Shown piece by piece: positions 1 through 13,319 of a stretch of DNA of 64,000 bases. Made by a program: the position numbers and the translations under genes. Under the pieces are notes generated by a model that saw only the letters and a list, made by a program, of their open reading frames with translations, searched no databases and was not told where the DNA came from. Position 1 is the first letter of the stretch, and every line of letters begins with the position of its first letter. Source of the stretch: Agrostemma githago (Eukaryota; Streptophyta; Magnoliopsida; Caryophyllales; Caryophyllaceae); the NCBI GenBank assembly GCA_958450325.1, contig OY288256.1:15718557-15782556 (forward strand). The letters are read 5' to 3'.

Positions 1-426
1 AAATGAAATTACAATTAAACGTAAAGAGTCAAATGAAACGGAGGAACGAAATGACGGAAATCGGAAGGTACCTTTACAGGAAGTGGTTTTCATTAATCGT
101 GCAATGACTTTACGATCAATGAGATTATCATCAACGATCAATGAGTAAATATTCGAGTTTGGTGGTCGGGTAAATGGGTTGAGAAAGTGATATTGGTTGG
201 GTAGTAACAACCAATTTTTAGTGGTCCTAAAAATTAGAATAGACAACTGAGATTAATTAAAACAGTTGTATAATATATAGACAACTGTTTTTATAAAACT
301 CAGTTGTCTATTACCAGATAAAGACAACTGTTTCTCAAACAAAACAGTTGTCTATATATTATACATCAGTTGTTAAGAATATCCGATGTCTATTAGGAGT
401 TGTCTATTTGATGTTTTGTAGTAGTG
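1..426. mobile_element. Terminal part of a CACTA (En/Spm-like) DNA transposon
   Basis: The sequence ends at 422-426 in TAGTG, preceded by TTTTGTAG. This is the reverse complement of the CACTACTACAAAA start seen at 63440. Between about 239 and 405 there are many subterminal copies of AGACAACTG and its complement CAGTTGTCT, in both orientations, as is usual for CACTA elements. The element body lies to the left, outside the window. No transposase is visible. Confidence 0.75.
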
Positions 427-716
427 ATCATAAATTACCATTGAGACAACGAAATATTAACAACATTTGTTAGCAAATAATGTTGCTGTATAAACCATTA
501 ACAACGAGTACTAAACAAAATCTGTATTCATGTCTTTTGACACATGCAAACCTCCAGTCCCGTCCCTATTATAAAAATTTAAGAGAGTAAATACGATTAA
601 AAATATAGGGTTATTTCATCGGAATATAATGTTATGTGCGAATAAGAAACGGATTAAAAAATAACACCGAATCGATTGAACGTTTTCCTAATAGAACAAT
701 TCGATCCTTATTTATA
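427..716. other. Short AT-rich stretch between CACTA end and element A
   Basis: No gene is seen. It holds a few ACAAC/GTTGT words (around 443-480) that resemble degenerate CACTA subterminal repeats, so it may be an older transposon remnant. Confidence 0.4.
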
Positions 717-2189
717 TGCAGGGTTGTACCGAATTTTCTACTAAGATAAGACGGTGTTTCTCAGAATTTGCACAACAGTAAACAGAGATGTAAATATGAA
801 GTATTTTGTGCAGATTTTGCTTGTGTTTCCGGATCTAATCAATCCTTTGTTATTGATGTGTCGCGTTTATATAGCTTTATTCTCTCGATTCCGTTGTCTT
901 TTCCGGTCGGAGCGCGCTCTTTAGAGCCGTTTCTTCTAACATTTTGCTTTGACTGAGTGTTTTTGTAGAATCTACACGATTTCAGGTCTTTATGTGCATT
1001 TACACTCATATCTGGTTAGAAGAACAATCCCGAGACAAAACCCGTGCTTTAGGACGTCTAGGCAAAGAAGAACCTAAGAAGAGTCGATTCATTTGGCAAT
1101 CGAGAGCGGCCCAATACATGTTTCATAGGCAATGTGCGTGCCACCCTGCCCCGACAGGCCCCCTGCCGGCCGGTCGGCATGCATGACACATAGATGATTT
1201 AAGCTTGAATTTAAAGTGTGCTTCGGCCCGTGCATGTGGCCGGCCCCCTGCCGGCCGGCTGACGTGCACACTCAGTTTTTCCGCCTATTTTGTATAATTA
1301 AGGAAGGATTGTTTTGTTTATCTTTATCACTTTTCATAACTTAGATTATATTACATTAGAAAAGCTACGTGACTCTTAGCATTGTAGCACTCGGTTTCAA
1401 CTCGTACTCGATTTCGGTAAATTTGTTTATGCGATTTTCAGTTTTATGTTTCAATCTTCATCGTGAATTACTTAGTTCGTCGTAATTTTCTCTTTTTACA
1501 ATTCGTTGCTCCGTTTAGTTCGCTAGATTCTCGTTTGTTTATTGTTAGATTTAGTTGCTTCCCTTTTTATCATGAATTTTATGTATGCGATTTGTTGTTT
1601 CGTAATTATCATGAGTAGCTAATTTTCTCGCTAGGGTCGAGGGGGATCGATGGTTTATTATACGATTATGTTGCTTCGATACTAAATTTATAATTATGCT
1701 AGTACCATTTTCACGTGCTTTATTTGTCGATTAATTTGTTAAAGGCCACAACATTTTAATCTGTTTGGGAAATTCTAGTTCCTGTGCAAAAGCCGAATTA
1801 GGATTAGATCACGTGCGACTTGGTAGAGAGTCTAATAAGTTGCGAGAGCCCGTTAGATCCTTCCTAGGTTGATACGATTCGAGAGAACGTATTATAGCCG
1901 ACTAGCATGTTTATGCGTTTATTATCGTTGTTGCCTAATTGTCGAATATCTATCGTGAACCCGTGACCTTAGTTTTCCTCTCATTGTTAGAATCCTTTAT
2001 TCATTTTCGTATTTTAGTAGTATTTTTATATTTTTCCATCAATCAACCCCTTTAGAACATTTTAGAATCGCCATAGCTATTAGACGTGTTTAACTGTTTC
2101 CCTGTGGATACGATACCTTTCTTGCCGCTATATTTTTGTTAGTAGCATTGGGTTTATCTTGATTGGGTGAGACGACTTAACCCATATCA
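717..2189 (+). repeat. 5' LTR of element A
   Basis: It begins TGCAGGG and ends ATATCA, directly before the primer-binding site. The part from about 1215 to 2189 has a close copy at 38038-38087 plus 39681-40611. A conserved R/U5 motif (CCCTGTGGATACGATACC, 2101-2118) occurs near the 3' end. A weak TATA-like box (TGTATAATTA) is at 1291-1300. Confidence 0.75.
1138..1264. promoter_or_regulatory. GC-rich palindrome cluster in U3 of LTR A
   Basis: Two blocks of CCCCCTGCCGGCCGG lie about 80 bp apart, with related CCGGCC words between them, immediately upstream of the TATA-like box at 1291. GCCGGCCGGC is a perfect palindrome. The second block is also present in the 3' LTR copy (38069-38086). The regulatory role is inferred from position only. 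Confidence 0.5.
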
Positions 2190-2193
2190 AATT

Positions 2194-2210
2194 TGGCGCC
2201 GTTGTCGGGG
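2194..2210 (+). other. Primer-binding site, tRNA-Asp type, element A
   Basis: TGGCGCCGTTGTCGGGG lies four bases after the LTR end. It matches the complement of the plant tRNA-Asp 3' end with one mismatch (T for C). This PBS is typical of Athila-type gypsy elements. Confidence 0.85.
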
Positions 2211-2315
2211 AAACGGTTTTTCTTGTTTTTTAGCTTGTTTCTTTTTTGCTCTCTTTCGTCTCAAGGAATTAAAACTCCTTGAGATTGATCTCACTCCCTA
2301 CTTGTAGTTTTGCTT

Positions 2316-3213
2316 ATGCCCAGGTCTTTTCGGTCATCAGAGCTTACTCCGTTCGATCCTGAACCCGAGAAAACCTTTCGTAAGCGATGACAATATGGAG
2401 AGAAATTTCCACAGCTCCTGATCTCGAGACTTTGGAAGCTATTCATACCGAATTTGTAGCTGAGAATCAGTCCTTTGAAGAGGGAAATCAATCTCAGTCC
2501 GAGATCATTTTACCACCTCCGATTATAAAAATGCCGAAGCTTTCTAGTCATTCGGAGCCTAAGCAAACCGCTCTTCCTAAGTTGGTTAAACGACCAACTG
2601 CCACTCAAGGTTCATTTGAGATTCGACCCGCCTTTATTACTTTGGTGGAGAAGAATCAATTTGGTGGTGACCCTAAGGAGGATCCTCACAAGCATATGAG
2701 TTTTTTTACTGATTATTGCTCCAGGATTCCACTTCCGGCGGGGTAACTCAAGAAGAAGTCATGGAGATGCTCTTTATGTTCTCGTTACGGGATTCCGCTA
2801 GGGAGTGGATAACTGATCTTGATAAAGTCACCAATGGGATCACCGATTGGAATTCTCTTGCCCTTGCCTTCTACAAGCACTATTATCCTCCACAAAAGAC
2901 GAACATGCTCCGAAGTCAAATCACCAATTTTCGTCAAACTCCGAACGAAAATATTCATGAAGCGTGGGAGCGGTTCAAGAAGCTTGTGAAGGAATACCCA
3001 CACCATGGTTTTCAGGTTTGGTTTCTTTGCAACCAATTTTTATAATGGGCTATATGATGATTGCCAGAGTACTCTTGATTCAGCATGCAATGGGTGTTTC
3101 CAATGTAACGTGGATGATGATAAGGCTTGGCAAACAATAGAAGAATGGCATCTCATCACTCCCGATGGGGTAATCCACGGGGTAATACGCGGTCTAATTC
3201 CAGTGATAGTGGG
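2316..3213 (+). pseudogene. Gag polyprotein, N-terminal part (element A)
   Basis: This encodes the start of the capsid polyprotein that packages retrotransposon RNA. The reading begins MPRSFRSSELTPFDPEPE (ATG at 2316), then shifts frame near 2385. It continues through a conserved segment FEIRPAFITLVEKNQFGG and, after another shift near 2745, the retrotransposon gag core (VMEMLFMFSLRDSAREW, then KTNMLRSQITNFRQTPNE and ERFKKLVKEYPHHGF). A further shift occurs near 3045. The product aligns throughout with the gag of element B (about 23.9-25.5 kb). It is cut at 3213 by element C and resumes at 12885 in the same gag (SNSSDSG, then SPNAVAIQLAALANRFD). It is broken by at least three frameshifts, so it is non-functional. 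Confidence 0.85.
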
Positions 3214-6200
3214 TGTAATCCCCTAGAAAATCTAACGCGATACAGTGGCGGAAACAATGTAGAGTCGGGATTAAAACACGCTGAAAACTATGTCTTAGTA
3301 AAATTAAAATGGTACAGTCAAACAATAGGCCTTAAATAAAATGGCCAAAATTAAAACAATCAACAAAAGAGGGTTTGAACAATTCATAAGACATAATTAT
3401 TAAAATAAATAAGCAGGATCCATAACTGCTCGCTAGCCCACCCGAAGAAAAACACATATACCTGCCATGTTAAAAACATAACAGCCACAATCAGTGGGGA
3501 GCAACGTCAACGTTCTCCCAGCCGTATAACATGATTTTAAAACTGTAATTACTATTATATGAAAATAGTAAAAATAAAAATCATTAAAAGATTATAAGGA
3601 AAATAAGCTTTCGGTAAAAAACTTCACGTAACGAAACAATATAATAAAAATGAGTTTTCTGAAGAAAACATAAAAATATTTGCCAACCTGCAAACCAATT
3701 TATATCGATAATAAAAATCAAAATGGCGTTATGGATAGGATTAATGTAGAATCTAGACTTTCACTAGGGCAATACTAAAATCTAGTTTCGAGAACTTAGT
3801 CAAAACAAATCAGACTTTGGTCTCTAACTAGGCAACTCAACTATAACAGGACTGCGTGCAGCGAGGTCCTGGTTTAAGTAGTGCACACCCCTCCTGGATA
3901 CAAACCATACCCAGTTCAACCCGACGCGACTTACACGATGCGATATCTAAGTTTAAGGTAAACATACACTCTCCTGAATACAAACCATGCTCAGTTCAAC
4001 GACCAATGTGTCTCAACATAGACACACTAGCTTTATAGTTGATGGCAAAACGTACAGCCCATACTACATTACTCTAACCCCAAACTTGTCCTTATTCCAT
4101 AACTCCAAAACAAAGCCATTATCGATATTCAAAAGGATATAATCATTGTAAATAATAAGAGAATAAAAGGGAAAACGGATCGCCTTCCAAAAGAGGAAAA
4201 TTTTATTTTAGGAAACTTTTATATTTAGAAACTTTACAAAAAATAGCATCATATCAAAATAGCGAAAATATTAGTTCATACTAATAAAACATTTTTAGTA
4301 AAAGATATAGATTTATAAAACTAATACTTTCGGCCTTAACGATATTAATTGTTAACGTGAAAACATTTGAGTTTATGAAATTATTAAAATACCATATAAG
4401 TGTTTATAAAATGATTAAAAATGTCTTAAAATTTTAATACTACTAATTAGGGTGTTTCCGAAATTTATAAAATTAAAATTCCCCAATTATTATTAGTTTC
4501 GACAATACGAACATAAATAGGATTTTACGGCAAATGTAAAAATAAATCTTTTAACGTGTTTTATTTAATTAAACCATTAAAAAAAAATTAGAATATGATA
4601 AGGGGTGATTTAACTATCAAAGTTTCAGATTTAAATATTTTCAAAATTGCTGGAAAAATAATTCTTTTAGGTAAGACGAAGCATTTTAACGATAAATCGA
4701 AATTTTGTCCAAAAATCATTACTATTATTTAAAGACTTTAATAAATAGTACAAAAATTACGTAAAATAGCTAAAATATATTTTTGGACATTCTGTCCAGA
4801 AAAGAGAATTTTTCAGAATCCTTAAACTCGGTTTTTAAAGGATTTTCTCGTTAATCGTCTAATCTCAACAATAACGATTAATAAAAATAGTAATTACAAA
4901 ACGATTTAAGTATTAATATCCAAAAATTATTATTAAACTTAAAAATAATGATTTTCCAGAAACTAATATTTTTTTTCCAAAATTTAAACAAAAGACCAGA
5001 AATCGAGAATTTAAACGACACACACGGTTTTAACGATAAATGATTATTTAAAGTGATTAATTAATTCACCCACTTAACAATCCCGAAAAATTATGAAAAA
5101 ATTCAGAAAATTATTTTTCATCAGAAATATTATCCACGTCAAATTTCAGATTAAAATAAAATGTTTAAGTGCTAGAAATAAAAATCGGTTTTTAATCGTT
5201 TTTGTTCGTAAACAGTAAAAATTCAATAATCGATATCAAAAATATCATAAAAATACCAAATTATTAAAAATCATTAAAAACTTCATTTTTACAGAATATA
5301 ATCATATATTACAAGTTTAGGCCGAATATTACGATTTTACAAATTAGTAAAACAATTTAATCGTTAATCTCGTAAAAGCGATAAAAATATCGAAACATGC
5401 AAATTTTTAACTTTCAAAATTTTTCCAGATTATATGACATACATATATTGTCAAAAATGAAATATAAAAATATACATGCAATTACACAATTAAAATCACG
5501 AAATACCGAGTAACATCGACGTTACCTCTAGTCCAAATCAGAATCGATAATATACTCGTCGACCTCGGGATCGTCCACAAAACCTACCATACACGAAATT
5601 TATGGTAGAAAAATACCATGAGAAAAACTAAGAAAATCAAGGTGAATAACGATCGAAAACAACATCGATTATTACCTTAACGAAGGAATTGGAAAGAGGA
5701 TTAATTCGACGATAAAGATGAGACGATTAGGACTTGAATTAAGCAAGAACCAGCCAAGGAAAGGAGAATGAATGTATTCGGCCAAGGGAAAGGAAAGATG
5801 ATGTTGTAACAAATTTTTTTTAATGCACAAATGAATGTAAAGGAGAGAGAAATGGTTTTAAGCATAAATGGAATTAAAATGGATGAAGAATCCAATGTGA
5901 TATCATCAATGTGGAATCCAATGAGGAATCCAATGAAGTTAAGAGGGAGTGTGAAGAGTTTGAGCAATAATGCAACAATTAAATGAGAAGAAAAATAATC
6001 ATATCTTCGGTTTACGTAATAAAATGAATCGTATTAATAAAACGTAGTAAAATTGTGACAAGGAGCTTTGTCGGTCCAAAATATGAGGAAAAGGTCTCAA
6101 ATAATTTGTAAGTTGATAAAAAGTATAATCGTAAAATAGTTAAAGGCATTTCAAAGTAATTCGAGTAAACCTCGCGTAAGAAAATAATTATTTACGAAAC

Positions 6201-6547
6201 TTCGTAATAAAATCATTAATGGCTAAATTTTCGTAAATAAAAATATTTACTAGTTGAAAATATTATAAAAATATGTTTAGACATTTGTAGAAAAAGGAAT
6301 AACTCAAATCCGAGCTTAAATACGATGGGTAATAAAATTCCTCGCGGAAAAATAAATAGTTTACGAAGAAAATTAAATAAATAGATTTAAAAGAATTAAA
6401 ATTCTTTAAAATAAAAAATAAATATCATTAAACCCAAAAATGAAAATAAAGCTTGGAAAAGATGAAACATAAGGTCAAAATGTGATAGAGTTATGACTAG
6501 TCATAACGGAAAGAATAAAAACGCTAGGGAAAATAGCGGGTGTTACA
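3214..6547 (-). repeat. 3' LTR of element C
   Basis: Direct copy of 9531-12879, bounded by TGTAATCC and TGTTACA on the plus strand. It is AT-rich with no coding potential. Differences from the other LTR are scattered substitutions and small indels, for example a duplicated GCGTGCAG block in the other copy near 10182-10192. Confidence 0.9.
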
Positions 6548-9530
6548 ATCCTCCCCACTAAAAGAAAGTTTCGTCCTTGAAATTAAGAATAAGCAGAAAG
6601 AGAATCAAGATTACCCCCTCGAAAAGATGGGGATACAAATTTGTATAATAATTTTTCTGTAAAAGAAAATTTTACAACTTTTAAAGTGATACGAAATCAA
6701 ATGCAAATATTTATTCCAAGAGGAATTGGTCTAAGCCACCCGAAATTTAAAATTTTCTAAGTTAATGAAATCGTAAAGTAAAGTTATTTGATTAAATAAT
6801 ATTGTTGAATAACATTTGTAAACAAACTTGAAGGAAACAGGGTAACCGAAAACATTTTCAAAACAAAATTAAACAATTTGATTAAGAAATTCGATAATTT
6901 TTCTTTTTCTGATGAAAAAAAATTTAGTTTGGAGAAATCAAATTTTGTAGTTAGTAGAAATCGAACCAGTCGTCAAACATTTTCAATAACAGATTCAAAA
7001 ATCCACCAGAAATAAAACGAAATCCAATTTTCAAAACGTTAAAATTTCGAAAATGTTATCAAAGTAACTATGAAAGTTTTCAAAAATGTTATCAAACTTG
7101 AACATACAAAATATTTTCGGCAATGTTAAAACTTTTTACATAATAATCCTATAGAAATTGAAGTATTTGGAAATATGAAATTCTTCATAAAATTCCGATC
7201 GCTTGAAAATTAAAAATTGAAATAATTTCGAAATAATTTAAGATAAATTATTAAAGCATTTTGAAACAGATCTAAATATAATTATCAACCAAAGATAAAA
7301 CAAGAGTGAAGTATAAAGTTCTTAAATTAAAATTCAAAAATGTTAAATTTCACGATATCTGAAAAGTTTTAGTTAGTCAAACTTTTTATAAAATAGGAAG
7401 TTCAAATAAAAAAAAATGGTTAACGGGTAAATAGAACAAGGATAAAATAAATTAAAACAAAAGTTTTCAAAATCGATAAATGTCAAAGGGGTTGGCAGCA
7501 TTTGGGGTAACAGAATTCAAGAGAAGCAGAAAGGAAGACGGAGTTGAGAATAAAAAAGAGCTCTCAAGGATTATAGAAGAAATTAACCATCTCGAGATTC
7601 CTAGCATGACACCTACAAACACGGGTTCCTAATTGGCCCATCAACTAACGCTAAGTCCAATATCGGTACAGGGTGGGCCTACTCAATCTACAACCTCCAA
7701 AATTGTCAACGGCCACAACCTCCAAAATTAAGTCTTACATACTTATATAATCTTTCAATTAGTATGGTAAGAATCCACAAATGATTTAGACTAATCCATT
7801 AATTAGGATTCCAACGGTTATCAAAACACACCCAAACTCGCAATCGATAAGGTTTCTAAACTCAAAGCTCATAAGATTTGAACTCGAAGTATACTCCAAA
7901 TTTCTCGAGTAAGGAACACTAATAAGGTCCACCAATTTAACAAGGCTCGGGTACGAAATCCTCAAAAATGATCATCAACATATTTATAATGCCGCAAGTA
8001 CAGGAGTTAGGAACGTATAACAAATCTTTAAACACGCTCAAATCTATAGGTAATAGCGGACACTCACATCTTCAAATATGTCATTCGACTAATATTTCTA
8101 GGAGCCCATCAAATTTTAAATCACCACGGTGCAACCACAATATATTTAATAACTCAACGAAGGCACAATCTCGCTGGTCAAAGAGTTCTCACCTGAAAGT
8201 CCCAATAAGATGATCTGTATTATAGTATTCCTCAAAACAACACAATAAATCCAACCACTAATTGTGTAATATGTTTCTCTTCTTCAAGGTTAACAATGAT
8301 CTATCCCAAAATTTAGGTCTTTCAACTCCAAAGTTCGTAGGTTACAACCTTACATCAACGATCAACAATCTATTCCATAAGAAACAAGGTTTAATCTATG
8401 TCAACCCAAAATTTACTAAACATTAACGAGGATCTGAAATGGTACCACAACACTTCGGCTAACATCTTAAACGATACTCTAAGATCCCAAATATTCACGA
8501 TGCATCCACCAAATATGCATTAGGTAAGAATCCCAAAGTGATATTATCAGTTACACTTAGTTCGGTTCTAGGTTAGGTACAAGGTACTCATCAAATATGA
8601 CATACTCTTACTACTCCAAAATATATTCAGCTCTAAGTACTCCAAAGTAATCAAAGTAACCTATAACCCAAGGTTTAGTGTCTCAAGTACCAACCTAATT
8701 CCATTAATCGACAATTTATCATTCAAATCGATCCTCAAAAGCTTACTAAGATAGATAACAGAGTATACTCACAATCCTCAAACCATGTAACAAGGGTGTA
8801 CTAAACCTCAAACATATATGACTTTTCACGGGGTCCACTGAGACGGAATTTGGTCAAACCAAGAATCTCAAGAGGAAAAATGGTAAAGTAAGAAAATTAG
8901 TCGAAGATTTGCCTCAAGAATAAAGGCAAGAATTTAGAAAAAAAGAGTTGAAAGAAGTGGAGGAAGAAGGAAAAGAATGATGATCCTAGATAACTAAGAT
9001 CTAAAATGAGACGGAAATGTTCGGACCTTTAAGGTTCCACAAAGGAAATCGCGGGATATCTTCATCATCTCGTAGTGATACGAGCATAGTGGAATTGGGT
9101 TTCTCCATCCGGATCCAAAGTGATTTCACATCTGAGTCTGTTGTACCGTCACAGAACTAGAATCTACTCTTGATCATCTGGCCAGTGGCTTAAGCGAACT
9201 AAACCGGAGCTGAAGAGTCACCATCGGCATCTTTCTTAGAGCACCAAATTGTCCACTCGAGTCAGCAGGCGTTGAGAGTTCTAAGCAGGTCTTGTCCCGA
9301 TCTGGAGCAGCATCATGTCAACCTCTTGTCCACTTATCTTCTTCTTGGACAAATAAAACAAATATTCAATGCTAACCATTGAGTTTCAGGAACAGGAAAG
9401 CTAAACAAATAAGTCCTTACTTGTTTCTACCCATCTCTAATAATATTTTTATTTACTGTTTAAATAATTTACTGGTATTTTCCCTAATTTCAGGTGTAAG
9501 CGTTGGGAGCAGTGATGCTCTGATACCAAC
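6548..9530 (-). other. Internal region of element C, no coding capacity seen
   Basis: About 3 kb without any open frame that resembles a protein. The left edge reads ATCCTCCCCACTAAAAG, which on the minus strand is a polypurine tract ending GTGGGGAGGAT next to the LTR. The right edge carries the primer-binding site. It likely acts only as an RNA template mobilised by proteins of another element. Confidence 0.75.
9517..9528 (-). other. Primer-binding site, tRNA-iMet type, element C
   Basis: On the minus strand TGGTATCAGAGC follows the 5' LTR after two bases. This is the standard complement of the initiator tRNA-Met 3' end and fixes the orientation of the element. Confidence 0.85.
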
Positions 9531-12500
9531 TGTAATCCCCTAGAAAATCTAACGCGATACAGTGGCGGAAACACTGTAGAGTCGGGATTAAAACACGCTG
9601 AAAACTATGTCTTAGTAAAATTAAAATGGTACAGTCAAACAATAGGCCTTAAATAAAATGGCCAAAATTAAAACAATCAACAAAAGGGGGTTTGAACAAT
9701 CCATAAGACATAATTATTAAAATAAATAAGCAGGATCCATAACTGCTCGCTAGCCCACCCGAAGAAAAATACATATACCTGCCATGTTAAAAACATAACA
9801 GCCACAATCAGTGGGGAGCAACGTCAACGTTCTCCCAGCCGTATAACATGATTTTAAAACTGTAATTACTATTATATGAAAATAGTAAAAATAAAAATCA
9901 TTAAAAGATTATAAGGAAAATAAGCTTTCAGTGAAAAACTTCACGTAACGAAACAATATAATAAAAATGAGTTTTCCGAAGAAAACATAAAAATATTTGC
10001 CAACCTGCAAACCAATTTATATCGATAATAAATAAAAAAATCAAAATGGCGTTATGGATAGGATTAATGTAGAATCTAGACTTTCACTAAGGCAATACTA
10101 AAATCTAGTTTCGATAACTTAGTCAAAACAAATCAGACTTTGGTCTCTAACTAGGCAACTCAACTATAACAGGACTGCGTGCAGGCGTGCAGCGAGGTCC
10201 TGGTTTAAGTAGTGCACACCCCTCCTGGATACAAACCATACCCAGTTCAACCCGACGCGACTTACACGATACGATATCTAAGTTTAAGGTAAACATACAC
10301 TCTCCTGAACACAAACCATGCTCAGTTCAACGACCAATGTGTCTCAACATAGATACACCAGCTTTATAGTTGATGGCAAAACGTACAGCCCAGACTACAT
10401 TACTCTAACCCCAAACTTGTCCTTATTCCATAACTCCAAAACAAAGCCATTATCGATATTCAAAAGGATATAATCATTGTAAATAATAAGAGAACAAAAG
10501 GGAAAACGGATCGCCTTCCAAAAGAGGAAAATTTTATTTTAGGAAACTTTTATATTTAGAAACTTTACAAAAAATAGCATCATATCAAAATAGCGAAAAT
10601 ATTAGTTCATACTAATAAAACATTTTTAGTAAAAGATATAGATTTATAAAACTAATACTTTCGGCCTTAACGATATTAATTGTTAACGTGAAAACATTTG
10701 AGTTTATGAAATTATTAAAATACCATACAAGTGTTTATAAAATGATTAAAAATGTCTTAAAAATTTTAATACTACTAATTAGGGTGTTTCCGAAATTTAT
10801 AAAATTAAAATTCCCCAATTATTATTAGTTTCGACAATACGAACATAAATAGGATTTTACGGCAAATGTAAAAATAAATCTTTTAACGTGTTTTATTTAA
10901 TTAAACCATTAAAAAAATTTAGAATATGATAAGGGGTGATTTAACTATCAAAGTTTCAGATTTAAATATTTTCAAAATTGCTGGAAAAATAATTCTTTTA
11001 GGTAAGATGAAGCATTTTAACGATAAATCGAAATTTTGTCCAAAAATCATTACTATTATTTAAAGACTTTAATAAATAGTACGAAAATTACGTAAAATAG
11101 CTAAAATATATTTTTGGACATTCTGTCCAGAAAAGAGAATTTTTCAGAATCCTTAAACTCGGTTTTTAAAGGGTTTTCTCGTTAATCGTCTAATCTCAAC
11201 AATAACGATTAATAAAAATAGTAATTACAAAACGATTTAAGTATTAATATCCAAAAATTATTATTAAACTTAAAAATAATGATTTTCCAGAAACTAATAT
11301 TTTTTTTTCCAAAATTTAAACAAAAGGCCAGAAATCGAGAATTTAAACGACACACACGGTTTTATCGATAAACGATTATTTAAAGTGATTAATTAATTCA
11401 CCCACTTAACAATCCCGAAAAATTATGAAAAATTCAGAAAATGATTTTTCATCAGATATATTATCCACGTCAAATTTCAGATTAAAATAAAATGTTTAAG
11501 TGCTAGAAATAAAAATCGTTTTTTAATCGTTTTTGTTCGTAAACGGTAAAAATTCAATAATCGATATCAAAAATATCAGAAAAATACCAAATTATTAAAA
11601 ATCATTAAAAACTTCATTTTTACAGAATATAATCATATATTACAAGTTTAGGCCGAATATTACGATTTTACAAATTAGTACAACAATTTAATCGTTAATC
11701 TCGTAAAAGCGATAAAAATATCGAAACATGCAAATTTTTAACTTTCAAAAATTTTCCAGATTATATGACATACATAAATTGTCAAAAATGAAATATAAAA
11801 ATATACATGCAATTACACAATTAAAATCACGAAATACCGAGTAACATCGACGTTACCTCTAGTCCAAATCAGAATCGATAATATACTCGTCGACCTCGGG
11901 ATCGTCCACAAAACCTACCACACACGAAATTTATGGTATAAAAATACCATGAGAAAAACTAAGAAAATCAAGGTGAATAACGATCGAAAACAACATCGAT
12001 TATTACCTTAACGAAGGAATTGGAAAGAGGATTAATTCGACGATAAAGATGAGACGATTAGGACTTGAATTAAGAAAGAACCAGCCAAGGAAAGGAGAAT
12101 GAATGTATTCGGCCAAGGGAAAGGAAAGATGATGTTGTAACAATTTTTTTTTAATGCACAAATGAATGTAGAGGAGAGAGGAATGGTTTTAAGCATAAAT
12201 GGAATTAAAATGGATGAAGAATCCAATGTGGTATCATCAATGTGGAATCCAATGAGGAATCTAATGAGGTTAAGAGGGAGTGTGAAGAGTTTGAGCAATA
12301 ATGCAACAATTAAATGAGAAGAAAAATAATCATATCTTCGGTTTACGTAATAAAATGAATCGTATTAATAAAACGTAGTAAAATTGTGACAAGGAGCTTT
12401 GTCGGTCCAAAATATGAGGAAAAGGTCTCAAATAATTTGTAAGTTGATAAAAAGTATAATCCTAAAATAGTTAAAGGCATTTCAAAGTAATTCGAGTAAA

Positions 12501-12879
12501 CTTCGCGTAAGAAAATAATTATTTACGAAACTTCGTAATAAAATCATTAATGGCTAAATTTTCGTAAATAAAAATATTTACTAGTTGAAAATATTATAAA
12601 AATATGTTTAGACATTTGTAGAAAAAGGAATAACTCAAATCCGAGCTTAAATACGATGGGTAATAAAATTCCTCGCAGAAAAATAAATAGTTTACGAAGA
12701 AAATTAAATAAATAGAATTAAAAGAATTAAAATCCTTTAAAATAAAAAATAAATATCATTAAACCCAAAAATGAAAATAAAGCTTGGAAAAAGATGAAAC
12801 ATAAGGTCAAAATGTGATAGAGTTATGACTAGTCATAACGGAAAGGATAAAAACGCTAGGGAAAATAGCGGGTGTTACA
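9531..12879 (-). repeat. 5' LTR of element C
   Basis: Direct copy of 3214-6547. On the minus strand it starts TGTAACACCCGC at 12879 and ends at 9531 beside the primer-binding site. Confidence 0.9.
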
Positions 12880-12884
12880 GTGGG

Positions 12885-13319
12885 TCCCCTAATGCCGTGG
12901 CTATTCAATTAGCCGCTTTAGCTAATAGGTTTGATGCATTTGAAGTGTCGAATTCTCAAGGGGGAGAGGGCATGCATCAAGTGCATGCCATGCAAGAGTA
13001 TGCATGTATGCGTTGTGGTGCCGCGGACCACCAAGCTCAAGATTGTCTAGGCTCCATAGAACAAGTGAATGCATTCCATTCCATGCACCCGCATTATCCA
13101 TATATGAACCAACCGGGCTATGATGCGTCTCTCTTGTCTTACCGGAGTACTAATGTCTTGAACCCGCCTATTACACCAGCCTATGTGCCCCCGCACAAGC
13201 AGCAATTCCAGAATCAAGGGAATTTTCAGAACCAACAAAATTTTAATAATCAAAGAAATTTCCAAAATCTGGGAAATTATCAGCAGCGATCTCACTCGGG
13301 TCATCAACAAAATTATGGT
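12885..13319 (+). pseudogene. Gag nucleocapsid part with zinc knuckle (element A)
   Basis: This continues the gag frame interrupted by element C. It contains a CCHC zinc knuckle of the form CX2CX4HX4C (CMRCGAADHQAQDC), followed by YMNQPGYDASLLSYRS and a Gln/Asn/Phe-rich tract (repeats such as NFQNQ). Element B has the matching order (CESCGDVGHYTQEC, then YMNQPGYDKSLLSYRS). The nucleocapsid zinc knuckle binds the element RNA during packaging. The frame is cut at 13319 by solo LTR D and resumes at 15344. Confidence 0.85.

Larger units (their letters stand above)
3214..12879 (-). mobile_element. Element C: non-coding LTR retrotransposon derivative (LARD)
   Basis: Two direct LTRs of about 3.33 and 3.35 kb flank a 3.0 kb internal region, with a perfect 5-bp target duplication GTGGG (3209-3213 and 12880-12884). 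On the minus strand the LTR begins TGTAACACCCGC, a tRNA-iMet primer-binding site follows the right-hand LTR, and a polypurine tract precedes the left-hand one. No gag or pol homology is visible, so it is non-autonomous. The TGTAACACCC start and very long LTRs resemble the Tekay/Del chromovirus group, but without coding sequence that assignment is an inference. It interrupts gag of element A. Confidence 0.9.
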
